DNA of 64,000 nucleotides from Pseudomonas promysalinigenes (GCF_014269025.2 NZ_CP077094.1:3844001-3908000), one strand, 5' to 3'. Positions 28,625-38,860 are shown, counted from the stretch's first letter. A program made the numbers and translations. The notes: generated from the sequence alone by a model not told the origin.

Positions 28625-29488
28625 TTACTGCTTGGCAGCAGCTACCTGAGCGGCAACTTCAGCAGCGAAGTCGTCGACTGGCTTCTCGATGCCTTCGCCA
28701 ACTTTGAAGTAGGTGAAGGAAACGATTTCAGCGCCAGCTTTCTTGGCCAGCTCGCCGACTTTGACTTCTGGGTTCATGACGAAGGCCTGCTCTTTGAGCG
28801 AAGCTTCGGCTTTGAACTTGGTGATACGACCGTTGATCATGTTCTCAACGATGTTTTCTGGCTTGCCAGCGATCTTGTCAGCGTTCAGCTGCAGGAAGAC
28901 GTTCTTCTCGCGCTCGATGGCCTCGGCGGAAATTTCCGACGAATCCAGGAACTCTGGGTTCGAAGCTGCAACGTGCATGGCGATGTTCTTGGCCAGCTCG
29001 ATGTCGCCGCCTTTCAGAACAACGGCAGCACCGATCTTGTTGCCGTGCAGGTAGGCACCGACAACGTCGCCTTCAACACGCACCAGGCGGCGGATGTTGA
29101 CGTTTTCGCCGCACTTGGCGACCAGGGCTTCACGAGCAGCTTCGCGGGAGGCGATCAGCGGGGCAGCGTCGGTCAGTTTCTGAGCGAAGGCTTCTTCCAG
29201 GCTTTCGGCCACGAAGTTCTTGAAGTCGTCTTGCAGGGCCAGGAAGTCGGTCTGCGAGTTCACTTCCAGCAGAACGGCGGCTTTGCCGTCGGTCTTGACG
29301 GCGATGGCGCCTTCAGCAGCCACGTTGCCAGCCTTTTTGGCGGCCTTGATGGCGCCCGAAGCACGCATGTCGTCAATGGCTTTCTCGATGTCGCCGCCGG
29401 CCTTTTCCAGGGCCTTCTTGCAATCCATCATGCCTTCGCCGGTACGCTCGCGCAGTTCTTTGACCAGCGCCGCAGTAATTGCTGCCAT
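28625..29488 (-). CDS. tsf: Elongation factor Ts
   Basis: EF-Ts reloads EF-Tu by exchanging GDP for GTP. The 287-residue protein has the N-terminal UBA-like domain with LVKELRERTGEGMMDCKKAL (split here as LRERTGEGMMDCKKALEKAGG). The core has QTDFLALQDDF, contacting EF-Tu, and the later dimerisation region. Length and order after rpsB match the family. The ribosome site AGAGGATTTTGAA precedes the ATG. A strong hairpin separates it from rpsB, so part of its expression probably depends on read-through or a local promoter in the 185-base gap. Confidence 0.98.
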   Translation of the reverse strand: MAAITAALVKELRERTGEGMMDCKKALEKAGGDIEKAIDDMRASGAIKAAKKAGNVAAEGAIAVKTDGKAAVLLEVNSQTDFLALQDDFKNFVAESLEEAFAQKLTDAAPLIASREAAREALVAKCGENVNIRRLVRVEGDVVGAYLHGNKIGAAVVLKGGDIELAKNIAMHVAASNPEFLDSSEISAEAIEREKNVFLQLNADKIAGKPENIVENMINGRITKFKAEASLKEQAFVMNPEVKVGELAKKAGAEIVSFTYFKVGEGIEKPVDDFAAEVAAQVAAAKQ

Positions 29489-29620
29489 TTCAAAATCCTC
29501 TTGGAAAGTTTTTCAACCATTCCACCCGCTCGTCACGGGCGTTAAATTCTGCAAATCGCTGCCTTTTATATCAGCTCGCCCATCATGCAGGGCCGAAGCT
29601 GACAGCAGGATTTCAAGGTG

Positions 29621-29649
29621 GCAAAAAGGGGGCAAAGCCCCCTTTTTGC
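29621..29649 (-). terminator. Strong terminator between rpsB and tsf
   Basis: A perfect 13-base stem (GCAAAAAGGGGGC/GCCCCCTTTTTGC) with a 3-base loop lies 24 bases past the rpsB stop. The stem itself supplies the T run on the minus strand. It is near-symmetric, so it could work in both directions. It would reduce tsf transcription relative to rpsB. Confidence 0.88.
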
Positions 29650-29673
29650 GTGCCAAGTAGACGCTAGCGCCTA

Positions 29674-30411
29674 TTACTCAGCAGCAGGTGCAGCCGCTTC
29701 TTCAGCGTAGACTTCAGTGCCACCGGCAACGTTGTTGCGGCCGCGGATGACGGCGTCAGCCATCGAAGTCATGTACAGCTCGATAGCGCGAATGGCGTCA
29801 TCGTTACCTGGGATAACGAAGTCAACACCTTCTGGGCTGCTGTTGGTATCGACAACGCCGATGACCGGGATGCCCAGCTTGTTGGCTTCGGTGATAGCAA
29901 TGCGCTCGTGGTCAACGTCGATCACGAACAGGGCATCAGGCAGGCCGCCCATGTCCTTGATACCGCCCAGGCTGCGATCCAGTTTTTCCAGGTCGCGCGA
30001 ACGCATCAGAGCTTCTTTCTTGGTCAGCTTGGCGAAGGTGCCATCTTCGGCCTGGGTTTCCAGGTCGCGCAGACGCTTGATCGAAGCACGGATGGTCTTG
30101 TAGTTGGTCAGCATGCCGCCCAACCAACGGTGGTCAACGTATGGCGAACCTGCGCGAGCTGCTTGCTCGGCGACGATCTTGCCAGCGGAACGCTTGGTGC
30201 CGACGAACAGGATCTTGTTCTTGCCCTGGGCCAGGCGCTCTACGAACGACAGAGCGTCGTTGAACATCGGCAGGGTTTTTTCCAGGTTGATGATGTGGAT
30301 CTTGTTGCGCGCACCGAAAATGTACTTGCCCATTTTCGGGTTCCAGTAACGGGTCTGGTGACCGAAGTGCACACCGGCCTTCAGCATATCGCGCATGTTG
30401 ACTTGGGACAT
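29674..30411 (-). CDS. rpsB: 30S ribosomal protein S2
   Basis: S2 is a late-assembling small-subunit protein that holds S1 on the ribosome. The 245-residue protein starts [20 protein letters not shown] and has [20 protein letters not shown], the [19 protein letters not shown] segment and a short acidic, Ala-rich tail. I chose the ATG at 30411 with AAGGAA upstream; the open frame to 30552 is the untranslated leader. It is divergent from map. Known S2 autoregulation in gammaproteobacteria acts through the rpsB leader. Confidence 0.98.
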   Translation of the reverse strand: MSQVNMRDMLKAGVHFGHQTRYWNPKMGKYIFGARNKIHIINLEKTLPMFNDALSFVERLAQGKNKILFVGTKRSAGKIVAEQAARAGSPYVDHRWLGGMLTNYKTIRASIKRLRDLETQAEDGTFAKLTKKEALMRSRDLEKLDRSLGGIKDMGGLPDALFVIDVDHERIAITEANKLGIPVIGVVDTNSSPEGVDFVIPGNDDAIRAIELYMTSMADAVIRGRNNVAGGTEVYAEEAAAPAAE

Positions 30412-30558
30412 GATAGTTCCTTGATAAGTCGGGTTGGGCCTCCACGTATCCCAATGACCAACCCACGAATCCTTGAATCCGGGGCACCCAGGCCATCGTG
30501 TCGACACGTGTGTGGGTTTGAGCTGACGGGGTCGGCCCCGAAAGCGGCGCACTTTATA
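30412..30558 (-). promoter_or_regulatory. rpsB promoter and structured leader
   Basis: This belongs to the rpsB-map gap, the only one over 300 bases. A TATAAA hexamer at 30553-30558 (minus) fits a -10 and would give a leader of about 135 bases. It contains a CGGGG/CCCCG stem (30527-30540), a 12-base palindrome CGTGTCGACACG (30497-30508), and a GGGTTGG/CCAACCC stem (30431-30464) just before the AAGGAA ribosome site. In E. coli S2 represses rpsB through its leader; whether these stems do that here is inference. Confidence 0.55.
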
Positions 30559-30698
30559 CCACAGACTGCCAGCGAACGAAACCCAGATCAGGTTGCGTCC
30601 GTCAGCCGTTTTTGCAGCACCCTGGCAAACAGGCCAGAATGCCTCCTGTAGACCGCAGCGTTCCCGCGTTTATCCGGCAGAATGCCGCCCTGCTCTGC

Positions 30699-30704
30699 TA
30701 GAAT
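30699..30704 (+). promoter_or_regulatory. Possible map -10 element
   Basis: TAGAAT fits a sigma-70 -10 with no clear -35. It lies 51 bases before the map ATG, and a GC-rich self-complementary segment GCGCCGCCTGCGGCGC (30725-30740) lies in the leader. The rest of 30559-30755 shows no gene. Confidence 0.4.
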
Positions 30705-30755
30705 CCGGCCTTTCCCGTTTTTTCGCGCCGCCTGCGGCGCCGTAGAGAGCCTGTA

Positions 30756-31538
30756 ATGACCGTCACCATCAAGACTGCTGAAGACATCGAGAAGATGCGC
30801 ATCGCCGGCCGCCTGGCCGCCGAGGTGCTGGAAATGATCGAAGAACACGTCAAGCCCGGCGTCACCACCGAAGAGCTCGACCGCCTGTGCCACGACTACA
30901 TCGTCAACGTCCAACAGGCCATTCCGGCGCCCCTGAACTACAAGGGCTACCCGAAATCGATCTGCACCTCGATCAACCACGTGGTCTGCCACGGGATCCC
31001 CAACGACAAGCCACTCAAGGACGGTGACACGCTTAACATCGACGTCACCGTGATCAAGGATGGCTATCACGGCGATACCAGCCGCATGTTCCATGTCGGC
31101 AACGTGCCAGTCTGGGCCGAGCGCCTGTCCAAGGTCACCCAGGAATGCATGTACAAGGCCATCGAACTGGTCAAGCCCGGTTGCCGCCTGGGCGATATCG
31201 GCGAAGTGATCCAGAAGCATGCCGAGAAGAATGGCTTCTCGGTCGTTCGTGAATTCTGTGGCCACGGCATCGGCAAGGTGTTCCATGAAGAGCCGCAGAT
31301 CCTCCACTACGGCCGCGCCGGCACCGGCATGGAGCTCAAGGAAGGCATGACCTTCACCATCGAGCCGATGATCAACCAGGGCAAGGCTGACACCAAAGTG
31401 CTGGGCGACGGCTGGACCGCCATTACCAAGGATCGCAAGCTCTCGGCCCAGTGGGAACACACCCTGGTGGTGACCGCGACCGGTTACGAGATCTTCACCT
31501 TGCGCAAGGACGACACCATCCCCCGCACCTCGGCCTGA
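30756..31538 (+). CDS. map: Methionine aminopeptidase type I
   Basis: MetAP removes the N-terminal methionine from new proteins. The 260-residue pita-bread-fold protein has the expected metal ligands: the Asp residues in [21 protein letters not shown], the His in [14 protein letters not shown], and Glu residues in FTIEPM and QWEHTLVVT. The ATG is preceded by GAGAG. It is divergent from rpsB, the conserved arrangement, and glnD follows after 38 bases. Confidence 0.98.
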   Translation: MTVTIKTAEDIEKMRIAGRLAAEVLEMIEEHVKPGVTTEELDRLCHDYIVNVQQAIPAPLNYKGYPKSICTSINHVVCHGIPNDKPLKDGDTLNIDVTVIKDGYHGDTSRMFHVGNVPVWAERLSKVTQECMYKAIELVKPGCRLGDIGEVIQKHAEKNGFSVVREFCGHGIGKVFHEEPQILHYGRAGTGMELKEGMTFTIEPMINQGKADTKVLGDGWTAITKDRKLSAQWEHTLVVTATGYEIFTLRKDDTIPRTSA

Positions 31539-31576
31539 TTGCACTCAAGGCAACCTTTAGACAGGAACGCGACGCA

Positions 31577-34279
31577 ATGCCCCAGGTGGATCCCGAACTG
31601 TTCGACCGCGGCCAGTTCCAGGCGGAACTGGCACTCAAGGCGAGCCCCATCGCCGCCTTCAAGAAAGCCATCCGCCAGGCCGGCGAGGTGCTCGATCGGC
31701 GTTTTCGCGCAGGGTGCGAAATCCGCCCCCTGATCGAGGCTCGCGCCTGGCTGGTCGACAATATCCTGCAACAAGCCTGGAACCAGTTCGACTGGGGCGA
31801 CACCAGCGGCATCGCCCTGGTAGCGGTTGGCGGCTATGGTCGCGGCGAGCTGCACCCGCACTCGGACATCGACCTGCTGATCCTGCTTGGCGCCGCCGAA
31901 CATGAGCAGTACCGCGAGGCCATCGAACGCTTCCTCACGCTGCTCTGGGACATCGGCCTTGAAGTCGGCCAGAGCGTGCGCACCGTCGACGAATGCGCCG
32001 AGCAGGCCCGTGCCGACCTGACAGTGATCACCAACCTGATGGAAAGCCGCACCATTGCCGGCCCCGAGGGCCTGCGCCAACGCATGCTGGATGTCACCAG
32101 CACCGCCTACATGTGGCCGAGCAAGGAGTTCTTCCTGGCCAAGCGCGCCGAACTCAAGGCTCGCCACCACAAGTACAACGACACCGAGTACAACCTCGAA
32201 CCGAACGTCAAAGGCTCACCGGGTGGCTTGCGCGATATCCAGACAGTGCTCTGGGTCGCCCGCCGCCAGTACGGCACGTTGAACCTGCACGCCCTCGCCG
32301 GCGAAGGTTTTTTGTTGGAGAGCGAGAACGAACTGCTGGCCTCGTCTCAGGACTTCCTGTGGAGGGTGCGTTACGCCCTGCACATGCTTGCCGGGCGCGC
32401 CGAGGACCGCCTGTTGTTCGACCACCAGCGCAGCATCGCCGCGCTGCTCGGTTACAGCGACGACAACCCCAAGCGCGCCATCGAGCAGTTCATGCAGCAG
32501 TACTACCGGGTGGTGATGAGCATCAGCCAGTTGTGCGACTTGATCATCCAGCATTTCGAGGAAGTCATCCTCGCCGATGACGACAGCGGCACCACCCAAC
32601 CACTGAACGCACGCTTTCGCTTGCACGACGGGTATATCGAAGCGACCAAGCCAAACGTGTTCAAGCGTACTCCATTCGCCATGCTGGAGATCTTCGTGCT
32701 GATGGCCCAGCACCCGGAGATCAAAGGGGTGCGTGCCGACACCGTGCGCCTGCTGCGCGAGCACCGGCACCTGATCGACGAAACCTTCCGCAACGATATC
32801 CGCAACACCAGCCTGTTCATCGAGCTGTTCAAGTGCGAAATCGGCATCCACCGCAACCTGAGGCGGATGAACCGATACGGCATCCTCGGCCGCTATCTGC
32901 CGGAATTCGGGCTGATCGTTGGGCAGATGCAGCACGACCTGTTCCACATTTATACGGTCGATGCGCATACCCTCAACCTCATCAAGCACCTGCGCAAGTT
33001 GCAGTACACGCCGGTGTCCGAGAAATTCCCGCTGGCCAGCAAACTCATGGGGCGTTTGCCCAAGCCCGAGCTGATCTACCTGGCAGGCCTTTATCACGAC
33101 ATCGGCAAGGGCCGCCAGGGCGACCATTCCGAAATCGGTGCGGTGGATGCGCAGAAGTTCTGCGAACGCCACCAACTTCCTGCCTGGGACAGCCGGCTGA
33201 TCGTCTGGTTGGTGCAGAACCACCTGGTGATGTCGACCACCGCTCAGCGCAAGGACCTTTCCGACCCGCAGGTGATCAATGACTTTGCCCTGCACGTCGG
33301 TGACGAGACGCGTCTTGACTATCTCTACGTGCTGACCGTGGCCGATATCAACGCCACCAACCCTAGCCTGTGGAACTCCTGGCGCGCCAGCCTGCTGCGC
33401 CAGCTCTACACCGAAACCAAGCGTGCCCTGCGCCGCGGCCTGGAAAATCCGCTGGACCGCGAGGAACAGATCCGACAGACCCAGTCGGCGGCGCTCGATA
33501 TTCTGGTGCGCGAGGGCACTGACCCGGACGACGTCGAGCAACTATGGTCGCAATTGGGCGACGACTATTTCCTCAAGCACACCGCCGCGGATGTGGCCTG
33601 GCACAGCGATGCCATCCTCCAGCAACCGGCCGACGGTGGCCCGCTGGTACTCATCAAAGAAACCACGCAACGCGAATTCGAAGGCGGCACGCAGATCTTC
33701 ATCTACGCGCCCGACCAGCACGATTTCTTTGCCGTGACCGTGGCCGCCATGTCACAGCTGAACCTGAACATCCACGATGCGCGGATCATCACCTCCAGCA
33801 GCCAGTTCACCCTCGATACCTACATCGTGCTCGACAACGATGGTGGCTCGATCGGCGACAATCCGCAGCGGGTCAAGCAGATCCGCGACGGCCTGACCGA
33901 AGCGCTGCGCAACCCCGAGGATTACCCAACCATCATCCAGCGCCGGGTGCCACGCCAGCTCAAGCATTTCAATTTCCCGCCGCAGGTAACCATTCTCAAC
34001 GATGCCCAGCGCCCGGTGACCATACTCGAGATCACCGCCCCCGACCGCCCTGGCCTGCTGGCGCGGCTGGGGCGGATTTTCCTGGAGTTCGACCTGTCGC
34101 TGCAGAATGCCAAGATCGCCACCCTCGGCGAGCGGGTGGAGGACGTGTTCTTCATTACCGATGCCGACAACCAGCCGCTATCCGACCCGCAGCTGTGCAG
34201 CCGCCTGCAAGAAGCGATCGTGCAGCAACTGCAGGCCGGCCAAGCCAGTGAAGCCAGCCCGAGCCGTGTGACTTTTTAA
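31577..34279 (+). CDS. glnD: Bifunctional uridylyltransferase/uridylyl-removing enzyme
   Basis: GlnD senses glutamine and adds or removes UMP on PII proteins (GlnB/GlnK), setting nitrogen control. The 900-residue protein has the nucleotidyltransferase motif GGYGRG at 85-90 with the DID pair at 97-99. The HD phosphohydrolase motif [17 protein letters not shown] lies near 507, and two C-terminal ACT domains (from about 710 and 816, the second with [14 protein letters not shown]) bind glutamine. I chose the ATG at 31577 with AGGAACG upstream; an open extension lies in map. The map-glnD order is standard in proteobacteria. Confidence 0.97.
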   Translation: MPQVDPELFDRGQFQAELALKASPIAAFKKAIRQAGEVLDRRFRAGCEIRPLIEARAWLVDNILQQAWNQFDWGDTSGIALVAVGGYGRGELHPHSDIDLLILLGAAEHEQYREAIERFLTLLWDIGLEVGQSVRTVDECAEQARADLTVITNLMESRTIAGPEGLRQRMLDVTSTAYMWPSKEFFLAKRAELKARHHKYNDTEYNLEPNVKGSPGGLRDIQTVLWVARRQYGTLNLHALAGEGFLLESENELLASSQDFLWRVRYALHMLAGRAEDRLLFDHQRSIAALLGYSDDNPKRAIEQFMQQYYRVVMSISQLCDLIIQHFEEVILADDDSGTTQPLNARFRLHDGYIEATKPNVFKRTPFAMLEIFVLMAQHPEIKGVRADTVRLLREHRHLIDETFRNDIRNTSLFIELFKCEIGIHRNLRRMNRYGILGRYLPEFGLIVGQMQHDLFHIYTVDAHTLNLIKHLRKLQYTPVSEKFPLASKLMGRLPKPELIYLAGLYHDIGKGRQGDHSEIGAVDAQKFCERHQLPAWDSRLIVWLVQNHLVMSTTAQRKDLSDPQVINDFALHVGDETRLDYLYVLTVADINATNPSLWNSWRASLLRQLYTETKRALRRGLENPLDREEQIRQTQSAALDILVREGTDPDDVEQLWSQLGDDYFLKHTAADVAWHSDAILQQPADGGPLVLIKETTQREFEGGTQIFIYAPDQHDFFAVTVAAMSQLNLNIHDARIITSSSQFTLDTYIVLDNDGGSIGDNPQRVKQIRDGLTEALRNPEDYPTIIQRRVPRQLKHFNFPPQVTILNDAQRPVTILEITAPDRPGLLARLGRIFLEFDLSLQNAKIATLGERVEDVFFITDADNQPLSDPQLCSRLQEAIVQQLQAGQASEASPSRVTF

Positions 34280-34309
34280 CGATTAGATGATTGACGAGAC
34301 CTTGCGCCG

Positions 34310-35506
34310 ATGAACCATGCCTTGACCCAGCTCCAGCCCTACCCGTTCGAGAAACTGCGCGCCCTGCTGGGCACCGTGAAGCCTGCGGCAGACAAACGCG
34401 CCATTGCCCTGTCGATCGGTGAGCCGAAACACGAATCGCCGGCATTCGTCGCCAAGGCCATGGCCGACAACCTCGACAAGCTGGCCGTGTACCCGAGCAC
34501 GCTGGGCTTGCTGGGGCTGCGCCAGGCCATTGGCCAATGGTGTGAGCGCCGCTTCGGCGTGCCATCGGGCTGGCTGGATGCCGAGCGCCACATCCTGCCG
34601 GTCAACGGCACCCGTGAGGCGCTGTTCGCCTTCACCCAAGCCGTGGTCAACCGCGCCGATGACGGCCTGGTGGTCAGCCCCAATCCGTTCTACCAGATCT
34701 ACGAAGGCGCAGCGTTGCTGGCCGGCGCGACCCCACACTACCTGCCGTGCCTGGAAGACAACGGCTTCAACCCCGACTTCGACGCGGTACCAGCCGACGT
34801 CTGGCGGCGCTGCCAGATCCTCTTCCTGTGCTCGCCAGGCAACCCCACTGGGGCGTTGGTGCCGATGGCGACCCTGAAAAAGCTGATTGCCTTGGCTGAC
34901 GAGCACGATTTCGTGATTGCTGCCGACGAGTGCTACAGCGAGCTGTATTTCGACGAAGACGCTCCACCACCGGGCCTGCTGAGCGCCTGTGCCGAGCTTG
35001 GCCGTAGCGACTTCGCCCGCTGCGTGGTGTTCCACAGCCTGTCCAAGCGCTCCAACCTGCCGGGCCTGCGCTCGGGCTTCGTCGCCGGTGACGCGTCGAT
35101 CATCAAACCGTTCCTGCTGTACCGCACCTACCACGGCTGCGCCATGCCGGTGCAAACCCAGTTGGCCAGCATCGCTGCCTGGCAGGATGAAGCGCATGTG
35201 CGCGACAACCGTGATCAGTACCGCGCCAAGTACGATGCCGTGCTCGACATCCTGCAACCGGTGCTGGACGTGCAGCGCCCGGATGGCAGCTTCTACCTTT
35301 GGGCGAAAGTCCCAGGTTGCGATGCGCAGTTCACCCGCGACCTGTTCGAAGCCGAGCATGTGACCGTCGTTCCAGGGTCGTACCTGTCCCGTGAGGTTGA
35401 CGGTGTCAACCCAGGTGCCGGACGGGTGCGCATGGCGCTGGTTGCGCCATTGGCCGAGTGCATCGAGGCTGCCGAGCGGATTCGCGCGTTCCTTCAGGCC
35501 CGCTGA
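34310..35506 (+). CDS. dapC: Succinyldiaminopimelate transaminase
   Basis: DapC makes N-succinyl-LL-diaminopimelate from the keto precursor in the succinylase route to lysine and peptidoglycan. The 398-residue fold-type I PLP enzyme has the LFLCSPGNPTGALV segment, the PLP-contact AADECYSELYF, and the Schiff-base lysine in HSLSKRSNLPGLRSG (Lys246). It matches the pseudomonad DapC that lies next to glnD. dapD and dapE are also in this window. No clear Shine-Dalgarno precedes the ATG. Other class I/II aminotransferases are related, but the context supports this call. Confidence 0.92.
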   Translation: MNHALTQLQPYPFEKLRALLGTVKPAADKRAIALSIGEPKHESPAFVAKAMADNLDKLAVYPSTLGLLGLRQAIGQWCERRFGVPSGWLDAERHILPVNGTREALFAFTQAVVNRADDGLVVSPNPFYQIYEGAALLAGATPHYLPCLEDNGFNPDFDAVPADVWRRCQILFLCSPGNPTGALVPMATLKKLIALADEHDFVIAADECYSELYFDEDAPPPGLLSACAELGRSDFARCVVFHSLSKRSNLPGLRSGFVAGDASIIKPFLLYRTYHGCAMPVQTQLASIAAWQDEAHVRDNRDQYRAKYDAVLDILQPVLDVQRPDGSFYLWAKVPGCDAQFTRDLFEAEHVTVVPGSYLSREVDGVNPGAGRVRMALVAPLAECIEAAERIRAFLQAR

Positions 35507-35514
35507 AACGATCA

Positions 35515-35533
35515 GGGGGCGCTTGACGCCCCC
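35515..35533. terminator. Bidirectional terminator, dapC / antiporter
   Basis: A perfect 7-base stem (GGGGGCG-CTTGA-CGCCCCC) lies between the convergent dapC and antiporter stops, followed on the plus strand by TACGGTTT. Confidence 0.75.
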
Positions 35534-35539
35534 TACGGT

Positions 35540-37186
35540 TTACCTGACCTGCCCGAGGTTGGCCTCACTCAAGTCCAGCTCGCCCAGCACCTGCCGCACA
35601 ACCTCATCGCCAACCCGATGCTGGCGGTGCAGGCTGTATAACGCCAGGCGTTGCGCCCTGAGAGCGCGAAGGCGCAAGCGCCGTTCGAGCAAATCCATCT
35701 GCTCGGCCAGCGCCCGGGCTTCGGCGGTATCGTTGTACTTGTCCAGCGTATCCCGGTATTCAGCCATCAGCCGCGCCTTGAGTTCGGCGGCCAGGGTTGC
35801 CTGCGCGGCGTCCTGCGGCGCACTGGCGTCTATCAGCTCCTCGGCTTCCAGCGCATGGATCGCCGCCTCTGCGGTCAACCGCCAGGCTTCCTGAACCTCC
35901 TGATGCAAGCGCTCGTCGGGGCTCTTGGCCACCCCGCGCAACAGCAGCGGCAGAGCGATCACAGCACTGATAAGCGAAAGAAGAATCACCCCGGCAGCAA
36001 TGAAGATCAGCAGGTCACGCTCGGGAAACGCCTGACCCGCCCCCATCAGTAGCGGTATCGACATCACACCGGCCAAGGTCACCGCCCCACGCACCCCTCC
36101 CAGGGTCAACAGCCAGCAGGACCGCGCTGTAGGCACCAGCACCAGCGCAGGCTTGCCCCGCCAACGACGCAACACGCCGATCGACCGCCAGATGCTTTGG
36201 ACCCAGACAAACCGCAGCAGGACCAGCGTGGCAAAGATCGCCAGCACCTCCAAGCAGCGCCAGGCCAGCGCCGGCCAGAGCGTAGACTCGTGGCTGACCA
36301 CAGCCTTGATGATATCCGGCAGCTGCAAGCCCAGCAGAAGGAAGATCAGGCCGTTGAAAGCGAACTCCAGCAGCGACCAGACGCTGCGATTGAGCAGGCG
36401 TGTACTGGTCTGACGTGGCAACAGGTCGAGCCAGCTTTGCATCATGCCGGCAGCCACTGCCGAGAGAATGCCCGACACACCCAGCCGCTCGGCCAGAACA
36501 TAGGCGGCGAAGGGCAACAGCAGCATGAATACCACGTGGGTGGCGGGGTCATCCCAACCGCGGGCGATCATCCAGGCACGCAGCCGGCCGAGCAACCAGC
36601 TCAGCGCGACACCCACCGCCAGGCCGCCAAGGGCGACCACAACGAAGCTGAAGCTGGCATCGGCCAGCGAAAAGGCCCCGGTAATGGCCGCCGCCAAGGC
36701 GAACTTGAAGGTGACCAGGCCCGAAGCATCGTTGAGCAACGCTTCACCTTGAAGCATGTGCATCAGCGGCGTCGGCAGGCGGTCCTGGCTGATGGCCGAT
36801 ACCGCCACGGCGTCGGTAGGCGACAACACCGCTGCCAGTGCAAATGCAGCCGGTAGCGGGATGCTCGGCAGCAGCCAGTGGATGAAGTAACCAGCGCCTA
36901 CCACCGTGAACAGCACCAAGCCAACGGCCAGCGCAACGACCGGCCCGCGGATGCGCCACAACTCGCGTTTAGGGATGCGCCAACCGTCGGCGAACAACAG
37001 CGGCGGCAGAAACAGAAAAAGGAACAACTCAGGGTCCAGTGCCACGTGTAACCCGAGCGTGGGCCAGGCCAGCAGCGCACCGGCGGCAATCTGCAACAAA
37101 GGCAGCGGTAGCGGGATCAAGCGCCCGACCAGTTTCGACACGCTGACCAGTGTCAGCAGGATGAGGACGGTATAAGCGGACTGCAT
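35540..37186 (-). CDS. CPA1-family Na+/H+ antiporter
   Basis: This is a cation:proton antiporter of the inner membrane with 548 residues. The N-terminal ~410 residues hold about 12 hydrophobic helices. They include LSPTDAVAVSAI and LLNDASGLVTFKFAL, the ion-site motifs of the CPA1 (NhaP/NHE) family with the Asp in the second, and LGGVRGAVTLAGVMSIPL. The remaining ~130 residues are hydrophilic and charged, with a helical segment (LLERRLRLRALRAQRLALYS) that is likely cytoplasmic and regulatory. A homologue lies beside dapC in P. aeruginosa. Sodium versus potassium selectivity cannot be told. Confidence 0.92.
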   Translation of the reverse strand: MQSAYTVLILLTLVSVSKLVGRLIPLPLPLLQIAAGALLAWPTLGLHVALDPELFLFLFLPPLLFADGWRIPKRELWRIRGPVVALAVGLVLFTVVGAGYFIHWLLPSIPLPAAFALAAVLSPTDAVAVSAISQDRLPTPLMHMLQGEALLNDASGLVTFKFALAAAITGAFSLADASFSFVVVALGGLAVGVALSWLLGRLRAWMIARGWDDPATHVVFMLLLPFAAYVLAERLGVSGILSAVAAGMMQSWLDLLPRQTSTRLLNRSVWSLLEFAFNGLIFLLLGLQLPDIIKAVVSHESTLWPALAWRCLEVLAIFATLVLLRFVWVQSIWRSIGVLRRWRGKPALVLVPTARSCWLLTLGGVRGAVTLAGVMSIPLLMGAGQAFPERDLLIFIAAGVILLSLISAVIALPLLLRGVAKSPDERLHQEVQEAWRLTAEAAIHALEAEELIDASAPQDAAQATLAAELKARLMAEYRDTLDKYNDTAEARALAEQMDLLERRLRLRALRAQRLALYSLHRQHRVGDEVVRQVLGELDLSEANLGQVR

Positions 37187-37446
37187 CCTTCAAAGCTTCC
37201 TTTTCAACCAGAAACGACAGCGGGGCAATGACCGTCACTGCAACACATGTTAGCGGGGCCAGGTCTGTCCAAGCCCTTGCACGATGGTCGCAAGCAGCCG
37301 CTGGATTTGTAACACGATGATTCATATGAGTCTAAAAACTCAAGACCTACACACCCCGTGGCGCTCACTGGATCGTTCCCGCATAATCCCGCGACTGACA
37401 TTCGGAAATGGAGAAATTGGGGCAGACTGTGGCCTCAATGCACACA

Positions 37447-37794
37447 ATGACCTACACGCTCTACGGCATCAAAGCCTGTGACACCATGAAAAAAGCGCGG
37501 ACCTGGCTCGACGAAAATGCCATCGCCTACGAATTCCACGACTACAAAAGCCAAGGCATCGACCGCGACAGCCTGAACCGTTGGTGTGACGAACACGGTT
37601 GGGAAGCCATCCTCAACCGTGCCGGTACAACCTTCCGCAAGCTCGACGACGCCAGCAAGGCCGACCTCGACCAGGCCAAGGCCGTCGAGTTGATGCTGGC
37701 CCAGCCGTCGATGATCAAGCGCCCGGTGCTAGCTCTTGGCGAGCGCACCTTGGTCGGCTTCAAGCCTGACCTCTACGCCGCCGCTCTGGCCTGA
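37447..37794 (+). CDS. ArsC/Spx-family thioredoxin-fold protein (YffB-like)
   Basis: This 115-residue protein of the ArsC superfamily starts MTYTLYGIKACDTMKKARTW. It has one cysteine where the family's reactive Cys lies, and later KRPVLALGERTLVGF, the ArsC-like cis-Pro region. It resembles YffB/Spx-type proteins rather than true arsenate reductases, whose activity is not implied. The start is uncertain: ATGs at 37408 and 37438 are also in frame and none has a good ribosome site. It lies 31 bases before dapD; in E. coli yffB lies beside dapE, so a link with lysine-pathway genes recurs. Confidence 0.85.
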   Translation: MTYTLYGIKACDTMKKARTWLDENAIAYEFHDYKSQGIDRDSLNRWCDEHGWEAILNRAGTTFRKLDDASKADLDQAKAVELMLAQPSMIKRPVLALGERTLVGFKPDLYAAALA

Positions 37795-37825
37795 GCCCCC
37801 ACCCTATTTCGCACGAGGTAATCAC

Positions 37826-38860
37826 ATGTCCAATACCCTGTTCAGCCTGGCCTTCGGTGTCGGCTCCCAGAACCGCCAGGGCACCTGGCTGGAAGTGTTC
37901 TACGCACAACCCATGCTCAACCCCAGCGCCGAGCTTGTGGCCGCAGTCGCGCCAATCCTTGGCTACACCGGTGGCAACCAGGCGATCGCCTTCAGCAACG
38001 CCCAGGCGGCACAACTGGCCGAAGCGCTCAAGGGCGTCGACGCGGCTCAAGCGGCACTGCTGACCCGTCTGGCCGAAAGCCACAAGCCACTGGTCGCCAC
38101 GCTGCTGGCCGAAGACGCCGCACTGACCTCGACCCCAGAGGCCTACCTCAAGTTGCACCTGCTGTCGCACCGCCTGGTCAAACCCCATGGCCTGAGCCTG
38201 GCCGGTATCTTCCCACTGCTCCCCAATGTCGCCTGGACCAACCAAGGTGCGGTCGACCTGAACGAGCTGGCAGAACTGCAACTTGAAGCCCGCCTCAAGG
38301 GCGAGCTGCTGGAAGTGTTCTCGGTCGACAAGTTCCCGAAAATGACCGACTACGTGGTTCCGGCCGGCGTGCGCATCGCCGACACCGCCCGTGTGCGCCT
38401 GGGCGCTTACATCGGCGAAGGCACCACCATCATGCACGAAGGCTTCGTCAACTTTAACGCTGGCACCGAAGGCCCGGGCATGATCGAGGGCCGGGTTTCT
38501 GCAGGCGTGTTCGTCGGCAAGGGCTCCGACCTGGGCGGCGGCTGCTCGACCATGGGTACTTTGTCCGGCGGCGGCAACATTGTCATCAAGGTCGGCGAAG
38601 GTTGCCTGATCGGCGCCAACGCCGGTATCGGCATCCCCCTGGGTGACCGCAACACCGTCGAGGCCGGCCTGTACATCACCGCAGGCACCAAGGTGAACCT
38701 GCTCGATGAGAACAACGAGCTGGTAAAAGTCGTCAAGGCTCGCGACCTGGCCGGCCAGACCGACCTGCTGTTCCGCCGCAACTCGCTCAACGGCGCCGTG
38801 GAATGCAAAACCCACAAGTCGGCGATCGAGCTGAACGAGGCGCTGCACGCGCACAACTAA
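37826..38860 (+). CDS. dapD: Tetrahydrodipicolinate N-succinyltransferase
   Basis: DapD adds succinyl from succinyl-CoA to tetrahydrodipicolinate, opening the succinylase branch to lysine and meso-DAP. The 344-residue protein is the long pseudomonad form (E. coli's has 274). The N-terminal half is mixed alpha/beta; from about residue 180 left-handed beta-helix repeats follow (VRIADTARVRLGAYIGEGTT, then VSAGVFVGKGSDLGGG). The ATG at 37826 has GAGG upstream. A clear terminator follows. Confidence 0.96.
   Translation: MSNTLFSLAFGVGSQNRQGTWLEVFYAQPMLNPSAELVAAVAPILGYTGGNQAIAFSNAQAAQLAEALKGVDAAQAALLTRLAESHKPLVATLLAEDAALTSTPEAYLKLHLLSHRLVKPHGLSLAGIFPLLPNVAWTNQGAVDLNELAELQLEARLKGELLEVFSVDKFPKMTDYVVPAGVRIADTARVRLGAYIGEGTTIMHEGFVNFNAGTEGPGMIEGRVSAGVFVGKGSDLGGGCSTMGTLSGGGNIVIKVGEGCLIGANAGIGIPLGDRNTVEAGLYITAGTKVNLLDENNELVKVVKARDLAGQTDLLFRRNSLNGAVECKTHKSAIELNEALHAHN

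Noticed and set aside
37447..37794. True arsenate reductase
   Set aside because: There is only the family-wide single Cys, no neighbouring arsenic genes, and closer likeness to YffB/Spx-type proteins.
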